From Bordetella petrii (GTDB lineage: Bacteria > Pseudomonadota > Gammaproteobacteria > Burkholderiales > Burkholderiaceae_B): 64,000 nt of DNA. The stretch's first letter is position 1; every line of letters begins with the position of its first letter. Of this stretch, positions 7,684-16,279 are shown piece by piece. A program made the position numbers and the translations under genes. The notes under the pieces are model-generated. The model was not told the DNA's origin. It saw nothing but the letters and a program-made list of their open reading frames with translations, and searched no databases. The stretch spans positions 1,984,001 to 2,048,000 of the forward strand of contig NC_010170.1 of assembly GCF_000067205.1 (NCBI RefSeq), given 5' to 3'.

Positions 7684-8570
7684 AGTACGCCTGGATCGAG
7701 CTTCACAGCCGACAATGGCCGGTGTCCCTGAGCTGCCAGGTGCTGGGTGTCAGCCCCAGCGGTTACCACGCGCGCAAGGTGCGGGATGTCGATACTGACC
7801 GACCGCGCCGACGCATCAGCAACGACGCTCTGCTGGTGCACATCAAGGCCGTGCACGCTGAATCCAAAGGCGAGTACGGCTGGCCGCGCGTGTGGAAGCA
7901 ACTGCTGGTCCAGGGCATTCGCGTCAGCAAGGATCGTGTCCAGCGGCTCATGAAGCTGCACGGCATCAAGGCGAAGACCAAACGCCGGTTCAAGGTCACG
8001 ACCGACAGCAAACACAGCCTGCCGGTCGCACCGGACCTGCTGCAACGAGACTTCTCTCCCGCGCGTCCCGACCAGGTCTGGACTACGGACATCACGTACA
8101 TCTGGACGGACGAGGGTTGGCTGTTTCTGACCGTCATTCTCGACCTGTTCAGCCGTCAGGTGGTGGGCTGGTCGATGCAGCCGCACATGCGCACGGAGCT
8201 GGTGTCTGATGCGCTGCGTATGGCGTGGTTTCGCCGCCGTCCGCAAGCGGGCCTGATCCTCCACAGTGACCGTGGCAGCCAGTATTGCAGTCATGACTTC
8301 CAGGACCTGCTCAAGGGCTACGGCATGCGCAGTTCGATGAGCCGTCGAGGCAATTGCTGGGACAACGCACCGACCGAGAGCCTGTGGGGATCGCTCAAGC
8401 GTGCACGCATCCTCGGCCAGCGCTTTGCAACGCGTCGCGAAGCGATGGACGAGGTAATCGACTGGTTGAGCTTCTACAATCATTCGCGCTTGCACTCGAC
8501 GTTGGGCTACGTCAGCCCGATGCAATTCGAGCGGGACTGGTACGCCGCCCAGAACCAACGGGTGGCATAA
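7680..8570 (+). CDS. IS3-family transposase OrfB (DDE integrase core), copy 1
   Basis: 296 residues; the rve-type catalytic core has D137 (WTTDITYIW), D197 (LHSDRGSQY) and E233 (NAPTESLW), with 35 residues between the last two, the DD(35)E spacing of the family. The N-terminal HTH_21-like segment (SPSGYHARK, EYGWPRVW) is present. Starts in an ATGA overlap with orfA; the functional transposase is expected to be the OrfAB frameshift fusion. Confidence 0.95.
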   Translation: MKYAWIELHSRQWPVSLSCQVLGVSPSGYHARKVRDVDTDRPRRRISNDALLVHIKAVHAESKGEYGWPRVWKQLLVQGIRVSKDRVQRLMKLHGIKAKTKRRFKVTTDSKHSLPVAPDLLQRDFSPARPDQVWTTDITYIWTDEGWLFLTVILDLFSRQVVGWSMQPHMRTELVSDALRMAWFRRRPQAGLILHSDRGSQYCSHDFQDLLKGYGMRSSMSRRGNCWDNAPTESLWGSLKRARILGQRFATRREAMDEVIDWLSFYNHSRLHSTLGYVSPMQFERDWYAAQNQRVA

Positions 8571-9052
8571 TCTCGCTCAGTTAAGGGATCCGAAATTCGC
8601 GGGCAACGTCAGTACGACCATGCCGGGCAGATCAGCTTCCCGGGTGGCCGCCTGGAAACCTCCGACGCCACGCCTATCGATGCCGCGCTGCGCGAGGCCC
8701 AGGAAGAAACCGGCCTGTCGACCGAATTCGTCGACGTGCTGGGCAGCATGCCGGCGTACCTGACCTCCACGGGGTTCTCGATCACGCCGGTGCTGTCGCT
8801 GGTGCGGCCAGGGTTCACCCTGGCGCCCGACTCGTTCGAAGTGGCCGAGGTGTTCGAGGTGCCCCTGGCTTTCCTGATGGACCCCGCCAATCACCGGTTG
8901 TACCGCGCGACCCTGCCCGACGGGCGCGAGCGGCAGTATTACGCCATGCCCTGGCAGGGTCATTTCATCTGGGGCGCCACGGCGGGCATGCTGCGCAACC
9001 TGTACCACCTGGTGCGCCAGCGGCTGGCCGCCGATGCTGGCTGGCGTTGAAA

Positions 9053-9068
9053 AACGCTTAGTAGCGTT
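9053..9068 (-). terminator. Probable terminator of rsgA
   Basis: Read on the minus strand, AACGCT-ACTA-AGCGTT forms a 6-bp stem overlapping the rsgA stop codon, followed by TTT. It sits between the convergent NUDIX pseudogene and rsgA. Short stem, so moderate confidence. Confidence 0.45.
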
Positions 9069-10020
9069 GCTGAGCGGCCTCGCTTTCTTCAAGAATGCGG
9101 CGGTATAGCGCGTAGCGGCTGGCGTCGATGGCGCCGGCCTGCAGCGCCGCCACCACGCCGCAACCGGGCTCGTGGCGATGCGTGCAGTTGTAGAAACGGC
9201 AGTGCTCGATGTGCGGCGAGAATTCCGGGAAGCCGCGCAGAATGTCTTCGCCCGACAAATGCTGCAGTCCGAATGCCTGGAACCCCGGCGAGTCGATCAG
9301 GTCGCCGCCGGGCGCCGGCAGGTGATACAGCCGGGTGGTGGTGGTGGTGTGCCGGCCCATGTCGAGCGCGGCGGAATATTCGCGCGTAGGGGCATCGGCG
9401 TCGGGCACCAGCGCGTTGAGCAGGGTCGATTTGCCCATGCCGCTTTGCCCCAGCAGTAGCGTGGTGCGGCCCGCCAGCCGCGGCGCCAGCCGCTCGCGCA
9501 CGGTCGTGGCGTCGTGCGCGCTGAGCTCGATGACCGGCACGCCCAGCGCCCGCACCGAATCCAGTCGGGCGCGCGCGTCGGCCAGTCCGGCGGACAGGTC
9601 GGTTTTGTTCAGGATGATCAGCGGCTCGATGCCGGCGCTCCAGGCGCCGGCCAGCGCGCGTCCGGCCAGGTCGTCGGAAAACGTGGGTTCCACCGCCACC
9701 ACGATCAGCAACTGGTCGACGTTGGCGGCGAACTGCTTGGTTCGCGTTTCGTCAGATCGGAACAGCAGATTGCGGCGCGGCAGAATGGCGTCGATGGCGC
9801 CTTCGTCGCGGCCTTGCGGCGCGACGCGCACCCGGTCGCCCACGGCGGCCCCGGCTTTCTTGCCGCGCGGAAAGCAGTGGCGCACCGAGCCGTCGGGGAA
9901 CTCGACCACATAGTGGCGGCCGTGCGCCGCGACGATGCGGCCTTCCAGATGCGGGGCGGCGTTGGCGCCCGCGGGCCCGGCGCGCCGGGAATCGCCCTTG
10001 GGGCGGCCCGGCAGACTCAT
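9058..10020 (-). CDS. rsgA: Small ribosomal subunit biogenesis GTPase RsgA
   Basis: Circularly permuted GTPase that helps mature the 30S subunit. In the 320-residue protein the G4 motif NKTD (138-141) precedes G1 GQSGMGKS (191-198) and G3 DSPG (243-246), the permuted order diagnostic of RsgA. An OB-fold N-terminal domain (about 24-80) and a C-terminal zinc knuckle (C274, C279, H281/H283, C287) complete it. Its ATG overlaps the stop of the upstream M48 protease gene by 4 nt, so they are co-translated. Confidence 0.95.
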   Translation of the reverse strand: MSLPGRPKGDSRRAGPAGANAAPHLEGRIVAAHGRHYVVEFPDGSVRHCFPRGKKAGAAVGDRVRVAPQGRDEGAIDAILPRRNLLFRSDETRTKQFAANVDQLLIVVAVEPTFSDDLAGRALAGAWSAGIEPLIILNKTDLSAGLADARARLDSVRALGVPVIELSAHDATTVRERLAPRLAGRTTLLLGQSGMGKSTLLNALVPDADAPTREYSAALDMGRHTTTTTRLYHLPAPGGDLIDSPGFQAFGLQHLSGEDILRGFPEFSPHIEHCRFYNCTHRHEPGCGVVAALQAGAIDASRYALYRRILEESEAAQQRY

Positions 10021-11276
10021 GTGCCCTGCGTCAGGTGACGGATGCGCACGGCGGCGGGCGGATGGCTGTCGTAGAAGGCGGAATGCACGGGGTCCGGCGT
10101 AAGAGTGGCGGCGTTGTCATCGTACAGTTTGACCAGCGCCGACACCAGCCTGCCGGACGAGCTCTGCGTGGCGGCGTAGCGGTCGGCCTCGAATTCGTCG
10201 CGGCGCGAATACCAGCTGGCCACCGGCGTGAGCATGAAGGTGAACACCGGGATCACCAGGAAGAACAGCAGCAGCGCCAGGGCGTCGTTGCGGCCGTCCA
10301 GGCGCGGCAGCACGCCCAGGCCTTCATAGAACCACGGCTGCCGTGCCAGCCATCCGAGCAGGGCGAAGAACAGCAGGGCGGCGGCGAAGCTCAGCACGAT
10401 GCGTCTGATGATGTGGCGTTTGGCGAAATGGCCCAGCTCGTGCGCCAGCACGGCTTCTATTTCGTCGGCGTTCAGGCGCGCCAGCAAGGTGTCGAAGAAC
10501 ACGATGCGGCGCGACTTGCCGAAGCCGGTGAAGTACGCGTTGCCATGCGCCGAGCGGCGCGAGCCGTCCATGACGAACAGGCCGTTTAGCGCAAAGCCGC
10601 AGCGTTGCGCCAACTGCTTGATGCGGCTGGCCAGTTCGGGGTCGGACAGGGGCGTGAATTTATTGAACAGGGGCGCGATGAAGGTGGGGTAGATGAACAG
10701 CAGCAGCAGGTTGAAGGCTGTCCAGACGCCCCACGCCCACAGCCACCACAGGCTGCCCGCCTGGGCCATCAGCCACAGTATGACGGCCGCCAGCGGCGCG
10801 CCCAGCACCAAGGCAAGCAGAACGCCCTTGGCCAGGTCGGCCGCGAACAGGCCCGGCGTCATGCGGTTGAAGCCGAAACGTGCCTCCAGCTTGAATTGCC
10901 GCCACAGGGTGAAGGGCAGCCCCAGCAGGCCCAGCAGCAGCGCCACGCTACCCAGCAGCAGCAACTGGCGCAGCAGGTCGTTCGAAGTAGCCTGCGCAAC
11001 CAGCAGGTCGATGGCCTGCAGCCCGCCCAGCAGCGTCAGCGCCACCAGCAGGACGGCGTCGTAGACGCGCTCGAGCATGCCTAGCCGCACGCGCGCCATG
11101 GTGTAGTCGGCTGCCCGCTGGTGGCTGGCCAGGCCGATGCGCGGCGCGAACTCGGGCGGCACCTGGTCGCGGTGGCGCGCCACGTGGCGGATCTGGCGCG
11201 AAGCCAGCCACAGGCGCACGCAGATATCGGCCAGCAGGAAGGAAACAAACAGGAGAGTGAGGAGTGTCAGCGGCAC
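10017..11276 (-). CDS. M48-family membrane zinc metallopeptidase (Ste24/CAAX-protease-like)
   Basis: 419 residues with several membrane helices (residues ~1-22, 75-125, 150-172, 180-200) and the zinc site HELGH (279-283) in AVLAHELGHFAKRH, with the third ligand expected in EFEADRYA further on. The N-terminal M48 extension PEFAPRIGLASHQRAADYT resembles bacterial Ste24 homologues. These proteins act in envelope protein quality control; the substrate is not known. Translationally coupled to rsgA; divergent from orn, with 47 nt between this start and the orn ATG. Confidence 0.88.
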   Translation of the reverse strand: MPLTLLTLLFVSFLLADICVRLWLASRQIRHVARHRDQVPPEFAPRIGLASHQRAADYTMARVRLGMLERVYDAVLLVALTLLGGLQAIDLLVAQATSNDLLRQLLLLGSVALLLGLLGLPFTLWRQFKLEARFGFNRMTPGLFAADLAKGVLLALVLGAPLAAVILWLMAQAGSLWWLWAWGVWTAFNLLLLFIYPTFIAPLFNKFTPLSDPELASRIKQLAQRCGFALNGLFVMDGSRRSAHGNAYFTGFGKSRRIVFFDTLLARLNADEIEAVLAHELGHFAKRHIIRRIVLSFAAALLFFALLGWLARQPWFYEGLGVLPRLDGRNDALALLLFFLVIPVFTFMLTPVASWYSRRDEFEADRYAATQSSSGRLVSALVKLYDDNAATLTPDPVHSAFYDSHPPAAVRIRHLTQGT

Positions 11277-11323
11277 GGAGGGGGACGGCTATGAGAAAAT
11301 GCAGTGTTTTAAAGGCAAATTAT

Positions 11324-11869
11324 ATGGCTGCGAACGAAAACCGCCTGGTCTGGCTCGATATGGAGATGACCGGGCTCGACCCCACCAAAGAACGCATCAT
11401 CGAGGTGGCCGTAGTGGTCACCGAGCCCGACCTGACGGTCGTGGCCGAGGGCCCCGTGCTGGTCGTGCACCAGCCCGACAGCCTGCTCGACGCCATGGAC
11501 AACTGGAACAAGTCCACCCATGGCAAGAGCGGCCTGATCGACAAGGTGCGCGCTTCCACGCTGACCGAGGCCCAGGCCGAGCGGATGCTGCTCGAATTCC
11601 TGGCGCAGCACGTGCCGGCGGGCAAGTCGCCGCTGTGCGGCAACACCATCAGCCAGGATCGCCGCTTCATGTACGCCTACATGCCCGAACTGGAGCGCTT
11701 CTTCCATTACCGCAACCTCGACGTCAGCACGCTGAAAGAGCTGGCGCGCCGCTGGGTGCCCGCGGTGTACAAGGGGTTCGAGAAAAAGAGCAAGCACGAG
11801 GCGCTGGCCGATATCTACGAATCCATCGACGAACTCAAGTATTACCGCGAGCACTTCCTGAAAGTGTAG
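11324..11869 (+). CDS. orn: Oligoribonuclease
   Basis: DEDDh 3'-5' exonuclease that degrades 2-5 nt RNAs and pGpG. 181 residues from ATG 11324, the usual Orn length; the frame continues upstream to 11264, but family N-termini start at NRLVWLDMEMTGLDP. D12 and E14 (LDMEMTGLD) are the first metal ligands; MDNWNKSTHGKSGL, CGNTISQDRRFMYAYMP and KSKHEALADIYESI are the remaining Orn blocks. Confidence 0.96.
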   Translation: MAANENRLVWLDMEMTGLDPTKERIIEVAVVVTEPDLTVVAEGPVLVVHQPDSLLDAMDNWNKSTHGKSGLIDKVRASTLTEAQAERMLLEFLAQHVPAGKSPLCGNTISQDRRFMYAYMPELERFFHYRNLDVSTLKELARRWVPAVYKGFEKKSKHEALADIYESIDELKYYREHFLKV

Positions 11870-11890
11870 GCGCTCGCCAGACCTGCCCGC

Positions 11891-12511
11891 ATGCGCGCCG
11901 AGTCCGGCTATTCCGTTCTCCAGATTCGCCAGGCCGAGCAGCGGGCGCTGGCGCAGGGCCGCGCGCTGATGCCGCTGGCCGGGGCCGCGGCGGCAGGCTT
12001 CATTGCCGCGCGTTTCCCCGTGGGCAGCGTCGTGCTGGCCCTGGCGGGGCCGGGCAACAATGGCGGCGACGCGCTGGTGGCGGCCGCCCGGCTGCTGGCC
12101 GCGGGCTACACCGTACGCGTGACGATGCCGCGCGGTCCGCAGGCTTTGCCCCCCGATGCGGCGCGCGCCTATGCCGGCTGGCGCGCGCAAGGCGGAGCGG
12201 AACAATCCAACCTGCCGTCCGATCCCCCCGACGTCGTCATCGACGGCCTCTTCGGCATTGGCCTGAACCGTCCGCTGGATGCCACCTGGCAGACGCTGGT
12301 TGATGCTGTCAATGCATGGAACCGGCCGGTGCTCGCATTGGATGTGCCCAGTGGCGTAGACGCTGACAGCGGCCGCGTCCTGGGGCGTGCGTTGCGGGCC
12401 CGCTGGACCCTGTCTTTTATTGGCGCCGCGCGCGGCCTTTGCGCGCCCGGCCCGGGACGCGAGGCGGCCGGCGAATTGCATCTGGACACGCTGGGCGTAG
12501 CGCTCGCATAA
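11891..12511 (+). CDS. Stand-alone NAD(P)H-hydrate epimerase domain protein (YjeF_N)
   Basis: 206 residues covering only the YjeF N-terminal domain: [13 protein letters not shown] (nucleotide/phosphate loop, 53-65), [12 protein letters not shown] and [12 protein letters not shown]. This domain epimerises damaged NAD(P)HX. In most bacteria it is fused to the ATP/ADP-dependent dehydratase; here the ORF ends after the epimerase and no dehydratase is adjacent. It follows orn by 21 nt. Function assigned from motifs. Confidence 0.85.
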
Positions 12512-12531
12512 GCGCCCGCGCGCAGCGCGCG

Positions 12532-13467
12532 CTAGGCCGCCGGACGGCCGCCGAAGCGTGTGTACACGGCCGGCGACAGTGGCGTATAGCGTTCGTTGTC
12601 GCGCCCGGCCACGGCGTCCAGGTGCTGTTCCGAGGCGTCGAACAATTTCCAGTAGATCTGGCCGCACAGCGCGCGGGCGGCGTGGCCGGGCCAGCGTTCA
12701 GGCAGCATGGGCACCGGCAGTTGCGGATCGTGCAGCACGATGCGGCGCCAGGTGTGCAGCAGCAGCATGCGGGTGGCGAAGGCATCGGCGGGGTCGAGCG
12801 GCTCGTCCAGCAGTTTTTCCAGCGGTCCGAACTGGCGCGAAAAATGCCGGTACTGGCCCGCCAGCGCGTCCAGGCTCCAGCATTGCGGCGCCAGGCTGGC
12901 GATGGGCAGGCCGCCCGCGCCGGCCAGATCGCGTCCCGACAGCACCAGCGCCTTGTCGGGGATGCCCAGTTTTTCCAGGATGTCATGCGCGGCGCGCGCG
13001 TCGGCCTGCGGGTGCGCGAACAGCCCCGGGGCGATCATGCCGAAGCCTTCCCAGGCCAGTTCGCGGCGCAGCTCCGTGCGCTCGGCCAGGCCGTTGTTTC
13101 CCAGGCGGGGCAGGGCCACCAGCGTCCATTCGCCGTTCCAGTCGGCCGCGGGTCCCACGTAGATGCGCTGCGAGGCATGCGCCGTATGGCGCAGGCCCTG
13201 TTCCGACAGCTGGTACAGGCTGCGCCGCCCATGCCGTTCGGCCTGCAGCCAGCCCTGCGCCACCAGCCGGAACACGCTGGTGCGCAGCAGCCGTTCGTTG
13301 ATGCCCAGCGGCTCCAGCAATTCAATGATGCCCCCCAGCCAGATGGCGCCGCCGTGGCAGGCCAGTGCGTCGCCCAACAGGCTGACGCACAGCGACTTGG
13401 CGCGCGGTGGGTCTTCCTTTAGCAGACGGGCGATATGGCGGCCGATGGGAGAGGGCGAATTGGCCAT
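12532..13467 (-). CDS. paaX: Phenylacetate-operon repressor PaaX
   Basis: GntR-like winged-helix repressor relieved by phenylacetyl-CoA. 311 residues from ATG 13467 (MANSPSP); an ATG 21 nt upstream is possible. The family pattern is clear: AKSLCVSLLGDALACHGGAIWLGGIIELL, the winged helix INERLLRTSVFRLVAQGWL, and the effector region with ALVLSGRDLAG and the LLLLHTWRRIVLHDPQLP block. Divergent from paaABCDE, with the promoter region 13468-13639 between them. Confidence 0.92.
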   Translation of the reverse strand: MANSPSPIGRHIARLLKEDPPRAKSLCVSLLGDALACHGGAIWLGGIIELLEPLGINERLLRTSVFRLVAQGWLQAERHGRRSLYQLSEQGLRHTAHASQRIYVGPAADWNGEWTLVALPRLGNNGLAERTELRRELAWEGFGMIAPGLFAHPQADARAAHDILEKLGIPDKALVLSGRDLAGAGGLPIASLAPQCWSLDALAGQYRHFSRQFGPLEKLLDEPLDPADAFATRMLLLHTWRRIVLHDPQLPVPMLPERWPGHAARALCGQIYWKLFDASEQHLDAVAGRDNERYTPLSPAVYTRFGGRPAA

Positions 13468-13497
13468 GGATAGTGGGAGATATGACAATGATCAACA

Positions 13498-13522
13498 TGA
13501 TACACATATCTAATGTGATACA
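13498..13522. promoter_or_regulatory. Direct repeats TGATACA between paaX and paaA, possible PaaX site
   Basis: TGATACA occurs at 13498-13504 and 13516-13522, 18 bp apart, just upstream of the -35 of the paaA promoter in an unusually AT-rich divergent region. Assignment as operator is inference. Confidence 0.35.
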
Positions 13523-13531
13523 AAAATAGGT

Positions 13532-13560
13532 TTGACAATTAAATTTGTGTATTAAATAAT
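13532..13560 (+). promoter_or_regulatory. Predicted sigma-70 promoter of the paaABCDE operon
   Basis: Perfect -35 TTGACA (13532-13537), 17-bp spacer, -10 AATAAT (13555-13560, 5/6). It lies about 80 bp before the paaA ATG. Confidence 0.75.
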
Positions 13561-13639
13561 CGTCTCATATTCGGCCCGGCGAATGGCCGGCGCGCGTCCG
13601 TCCTTGCTGCAGGCGGGCTGCGACCCACAGGAGACGAAC

Positions 13640-14629
13640 ATGTACGCACAACTTGTCGAAACTGGCGTCAAGCAGGTCCGTAGCATCGACCAGCTCACCG
13701 GCCCGGAACAAGCCTTCCAGCGCCGCATCGACGACGGCGTGCGCATCGAGCCGCAAGACTGGATGCCCGAGGCCTATCGCAAGACGCTCATCCGCCAGAT
13801 CTCGCAGCACGCCCACTCCGAAATCGTCGGCATGCTGCCCGAAGGCAACTGGATCACCCGCGCGCCATCGCTCAAGCGCAAGGCTATCCTGCTGGCCAAG
13901 GTGCAGGACGAGGCCGGCCACGGCCTGTACCTGTACAGCGCAGCCGAAACCCTGGGCGTGTCGCGCGATGAATTGGTCGACGACCTGCATACCGGCCGCG
14001 CCAAGTACTCCAGCATCTTCAACTACCCCACGCTCACCTGGGCCGACATCGGCATGATCGGCTGGCTGGTCGACGGCTCGGCCATCATCAACCAGATCCC
14101 GCTGTGCCGCTGTTCCTACGGCCCGTACGCGCGGGCCATGGTGCGGGTTTGCAAAGAAGAGTCGTTCCATCAGCGCCAGGGCTACGATCTGCTGATCCAG
14201 ATGTGCCGCCACGGCACCCCCGAGCAGAAAGCCATGTGCCAGGACGCCCTGAACCGCTGGTGGTGGCCGGCCCTGATGATGTTCGGCCCGTCAGATGCCG
14301 AGTCGCCCAACAGCGCGCAGTCGATGGCCTGGAAGATCAAGCTGTTCTCGAATGACGAGCTGCGCCAGAAAATGGTGGACCAGACCGTGCCGCAGGCCGA
14401 ATACCTGGGCCTGACCGTGCCCGACCCCGACCTGAAATGGAATGCCGAGCGCGGCCACTACGATTTCGGCGAGATCGACTGGAACGAGTTCTACGCGGTC
14501 ATCAAGGGTCACGGCCCCTGCAACCGCGAACGCCTGGCCGCGCGCAAGCAGGCTCACGAAGCCGGCGCCTGGGTGCGCGACGGGCTGGCCGCCTACGCCG
14601 AGAAGCAGGCGCGCCGCAAGGCGGCCTGA
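13640..14629 (+). CDS. paaA: Ring-1,2-phenylacetyl-CoA epoxidase subunit PaaA
   Basis: Catalytic oxygenase subunit of the multicomponent epoxidase that forms ring-1,2-epoxyphenylacetyl-CoA. 329 residues from ATG 13640, preceded by CAGGAG; the frame is open further up but family proteins begin MYAQLVETG. The carboxylate-bridged di-iron segments are visible as KVQDEAGHGLYLYSAAE and KEESFHQRQGYD. First gene of a tight paaABCDE operon under PaaX. Confidence 0.96.
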   Translation: MYAQLVETGVKQVRSIDQLTGPEQAFQRRIDDGVRIEPQDWMPEAYRKTLIRQISQHAHSEIVGMLPEGNWITRAPSLKRKAILLAKVQDEAGHGLYLYSAAETLGVSRDELVDDLHTGRAKYSSIFNYPTLTWADIGMIGWLVDGSAIINQIPLCRCSYGPYARAMVRVCKEESFHQRQGYDLLIQMCRHGTPEQKAMCQDALNRWWWPALMMFGPSDAESPNSAQSMAWKIKLFSNDELRQKMVDQTVPQAEYLGLTVPDPDLKWNAERGHYDFGEIDWNEFYAVIKGHGPCNRERLAARKQAHEAGAWVRDGLAAYAEKQARRKAA

Positions 14630-14693
14630 CGCGCCGCTTCGATCTTGGTTTTCCGGGCCGCGCCGGCGGCCCGTTCCCTGAAGGATATGCATC

Positions 14694-14978
14694 ATGAGCA
14701 AGGAATGGCCGCTGTGGGAAGTGTTCATCCGCAGCCAGCACGGCCTGGCGCACAAGCATGTGGGCAGCCTGCATGCCCCCGACGCCGAAATGGCCATCAA
14801 CCATGCGCGCGACGTCTACACGCGGCGCAATGAAGGTCTGAGCATCTGGGTGGTGCGCGCCGCCGACATCGTGGCGAGCAGTCCGGGCGACAAGGAACCG
14901 CTGTTCGACCCGGCCAACAACAAGGTGTACCGGCACCCCACGTTCTTTCCCATGCCCGACGAAATCAAGCACATGTAA
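14694..14978 (+). CDS. paaB: Phenylacetyl-CoA epoxidase small subunit PaaB
   Basis: 94 residues, the usual PaaB length, with the family start MSKEWPLWEVFIRSQHGL and the block HARDVYTRRNEGLSIWVV. PaaB bridges the PaaAC heterodimers. 64 nt after paaA; GAAGGA ribosome-binding sequence. Confidence 0.96.
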   Translation: MSKEWPLWEVFIRSQHGLAHKHVGSLHAPDAEMAINHARDVYTRRNEGLSIWVVRAADIVASSPGDKEPLFDPANNKVYRHPTFFPMPDEIKHM

Positions 14979-14987
14979 GGCGCGGAC

Positions 14988-15752
14988 ATGGACAAGCCCT
15001 TTTTTGAATACCTGCTGCGCCTGGGCGATACGACCCTGGTGCTGTCGCAGCGCCTGTCGGAGTGGTGCGGCCATGGGCCGGCCCTGGAAGAAGACCTGGC
15101 GCTTACCAACACCGCGCTCGACCTGCTGGGCCAGGCCCGCATGTGGCTGACGCTGGCCGGCGAAGTCGAAGGAGCCGGCCGCGACGAAGACGCGCTGGCC
15201 TACCTGCGTCATGCGCACGAGTTCCGCAACGCCACGCTGGTCGAGCGGCCCAACGGCCACTATGGCGACACACTGGCGCGCCAGTTTTTCTTCGACGTGT
15301 GGCATTACTTCCTGTTGCAGCGCCTGGCGCAGTCGGCCGACGAGCGCGTGGCGGCCATCGCCGCCAAGTCGCTGAAAGAAGTCACCTACCATGTGCGGCG
15401 TTCGTCCGACCTGGTGGTGCGGCTGGGCGACGGCACGCCGGAAAGCCATGCACGCATGCAAGAGGCCGTCGAGGCCGCCTGGCGCTACACGGGCGAGCTG
15501 TTCATCGACGACGCCATCGATCGCGACCTGGCCGCGCGCGGCGTAGGCTGCGAACTGGCGGCGCTGCGCGAGCCCTGGTTGGCGCATGTGCGCGAAGTGT
15601 TGGACGAGGCCACGCTGACCATGCCCGAGCTGGACGAGGCCGGCCATGCCGCGCTGCAGGGCGGGCGCCAGGGGCGGCACACCGAGGCCCTGAGCTACCT
15701 GCTGGCCGAGATGCAATCGCTGCCGCGCGCCTATCCGGGAGCCGTCTGGTGA
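14988..15752 (+). CDS. paaC: Phenylacetyl-CoA epoxidase structural subunit PaaC
   Basis: 254-residue helical partner of PaaA, ferritin-like but without a full metal site. Family blocks: LRLGDTTLVLSQRLSEWCGHGP, EEDLALTNTALDLLGQAR and FDVWHYFLLQRL. Stop overlaps the GTG start of paaD. Confidence 0.96.
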   Translation: MDKPFFEYLLRLGDTTLVLSQRLSEWCGHGPALEEDLALTNTALDLLGQARMWLTLAGEVEGAGRDEDALAYLRHAHEFRNATLVERPNGHYGDTLARQFFFDVWHYFLLQRLAQSADERVAAIAAKSLKEVTYHVRRSSDLVVRLGDGTPESHARMQEAVEAAWRYTGELFIDDAIDRDLAARGVGCELAALREPWLAHVREVLDEATLTMPELDEAGHAALQGGRQGRHTEALSYLLAEMQSLPRAYPGAVW

Positions 15753-16261
15753 GCAGCGCCGCGCCCACGCCCGCCACCCCGCGCCAGGTCATGGCGTGGC
15801 TGGAAAGCGTGCCCGACCCTGAAATCCCCGTGCTGTCGGTGGTAGACCTGGGGGTGGTGCGCGAGGTGGCCTGGGACGGCGCGACCTGCGTAGTCACCAT
15901 TACGCCGACTTATTCAGGCTGCCCGGCCATGCGCGAGATTACCCACGACATCGAGCGCACGCTGGCCGGCCATGGCGTGGCGGCGGTGCGGGTGGAAACC
16001 CGCCTGGCGCCCGCCTGGACGACGGACTGGATGAGCGAACGAGGCCGGGCCGCGCTAAAGGGCTATGGCATCGCGGCGCCCGCCGAGCGCGCCATCGATA
16101 TATCGGGCATCAGCCGCCGCGTGGCCGAGCCGGTGGTGGCCTGCCCGCATTGCGGCTCGACGCGCACGCGGCTGGTCAGCCATTTCGGTTCGACCTCGTG
16201 CAAGGCCTTGTACCGCTGTGGCGCGTGCCGCGAACCGTTCGACTATTTCAAGACCCACTGA
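15749..16261 (+). CDS. paaD: Phenylacetyl-CoA epoxidase assembly protein PaaD
   Basis: 170 residues starting at GTG 15749, which overlaps the paaC stop (GTGA). N-terminal DUF59/MIP18 domain (WLESVPDPEIPVLSVVDLG, ITPTYSGCPAM) and a C-terminal zinc ribbon (CPHCGS ... YRCGACREPF). PaaD is needed to mature the epoxidase Fe-S/di-iron components. The frame is open far upstream inside paaC, but only this start gives the family N-terminus. Confidence 0.93.
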   Translation: MSSAAPTPATPRQVMAWLESVPDPEIPVLSVVDLGVVREVAWDGATCVVTITPTYSGCPAMREITHDIERTLAGHGVAAVRVETRLAPAWTTDWMSERGRAALKGYGIAAPAERAIDISGISRRVAEPVVACPHCGSTRTRLVSHFGSTSCKALYRCGACREPFDYFKTH

Positions 16262-16279
16262 GCAGGGCAGCTTCACGCC

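Larger units (their letters stand above)
7330..8611 (+). mobile_element. IS3-family insertion sequence, copy 1
   Basis: 1282 bp bounded by 29-nt imperfect terminal repeats (7330-7358 and 8583-8611; 22 of 29 positions match; both start TGA and share TTGCCCGC and GGATCCCTT). It carries orfA and orfB and is flanked by GTA duplications. The element at 18881-20162 has the same length, ends and encoded proteins in opposite orientation. Intact ORFs and matched ends indicate recent activity. Confidence 0.95.
7013..9050 (+). pseudogene. CoA pyrophosphatase-like NUDIX hydrolase, disrupted by an IS3-type element
   Basis: The 5' part (7013-7329) and 3' part (8615-9050) are in frame once the 1282-bp IS and one GTA duplication are removed, giving ~250 residues. 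The junction restores the CoA-pyrophosphatase signature MLTQRSAHL-Y-DHAGQISFPGGRLE; the NUDIX helix REAQEETGL follows in the 3' part. Such enzymes hydrolyse CoA and derivatives to phosphopantetheine and 3',5'-ADP. As it stands the first part reads into the IS and stops at 7363 before the NUDIX box, so the product is inactive. ATG 7013 or 7028 (MPDSSS) are likely starts; ATG 6956 lies upstream of the rplS terminator. Confidence 0.9.
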
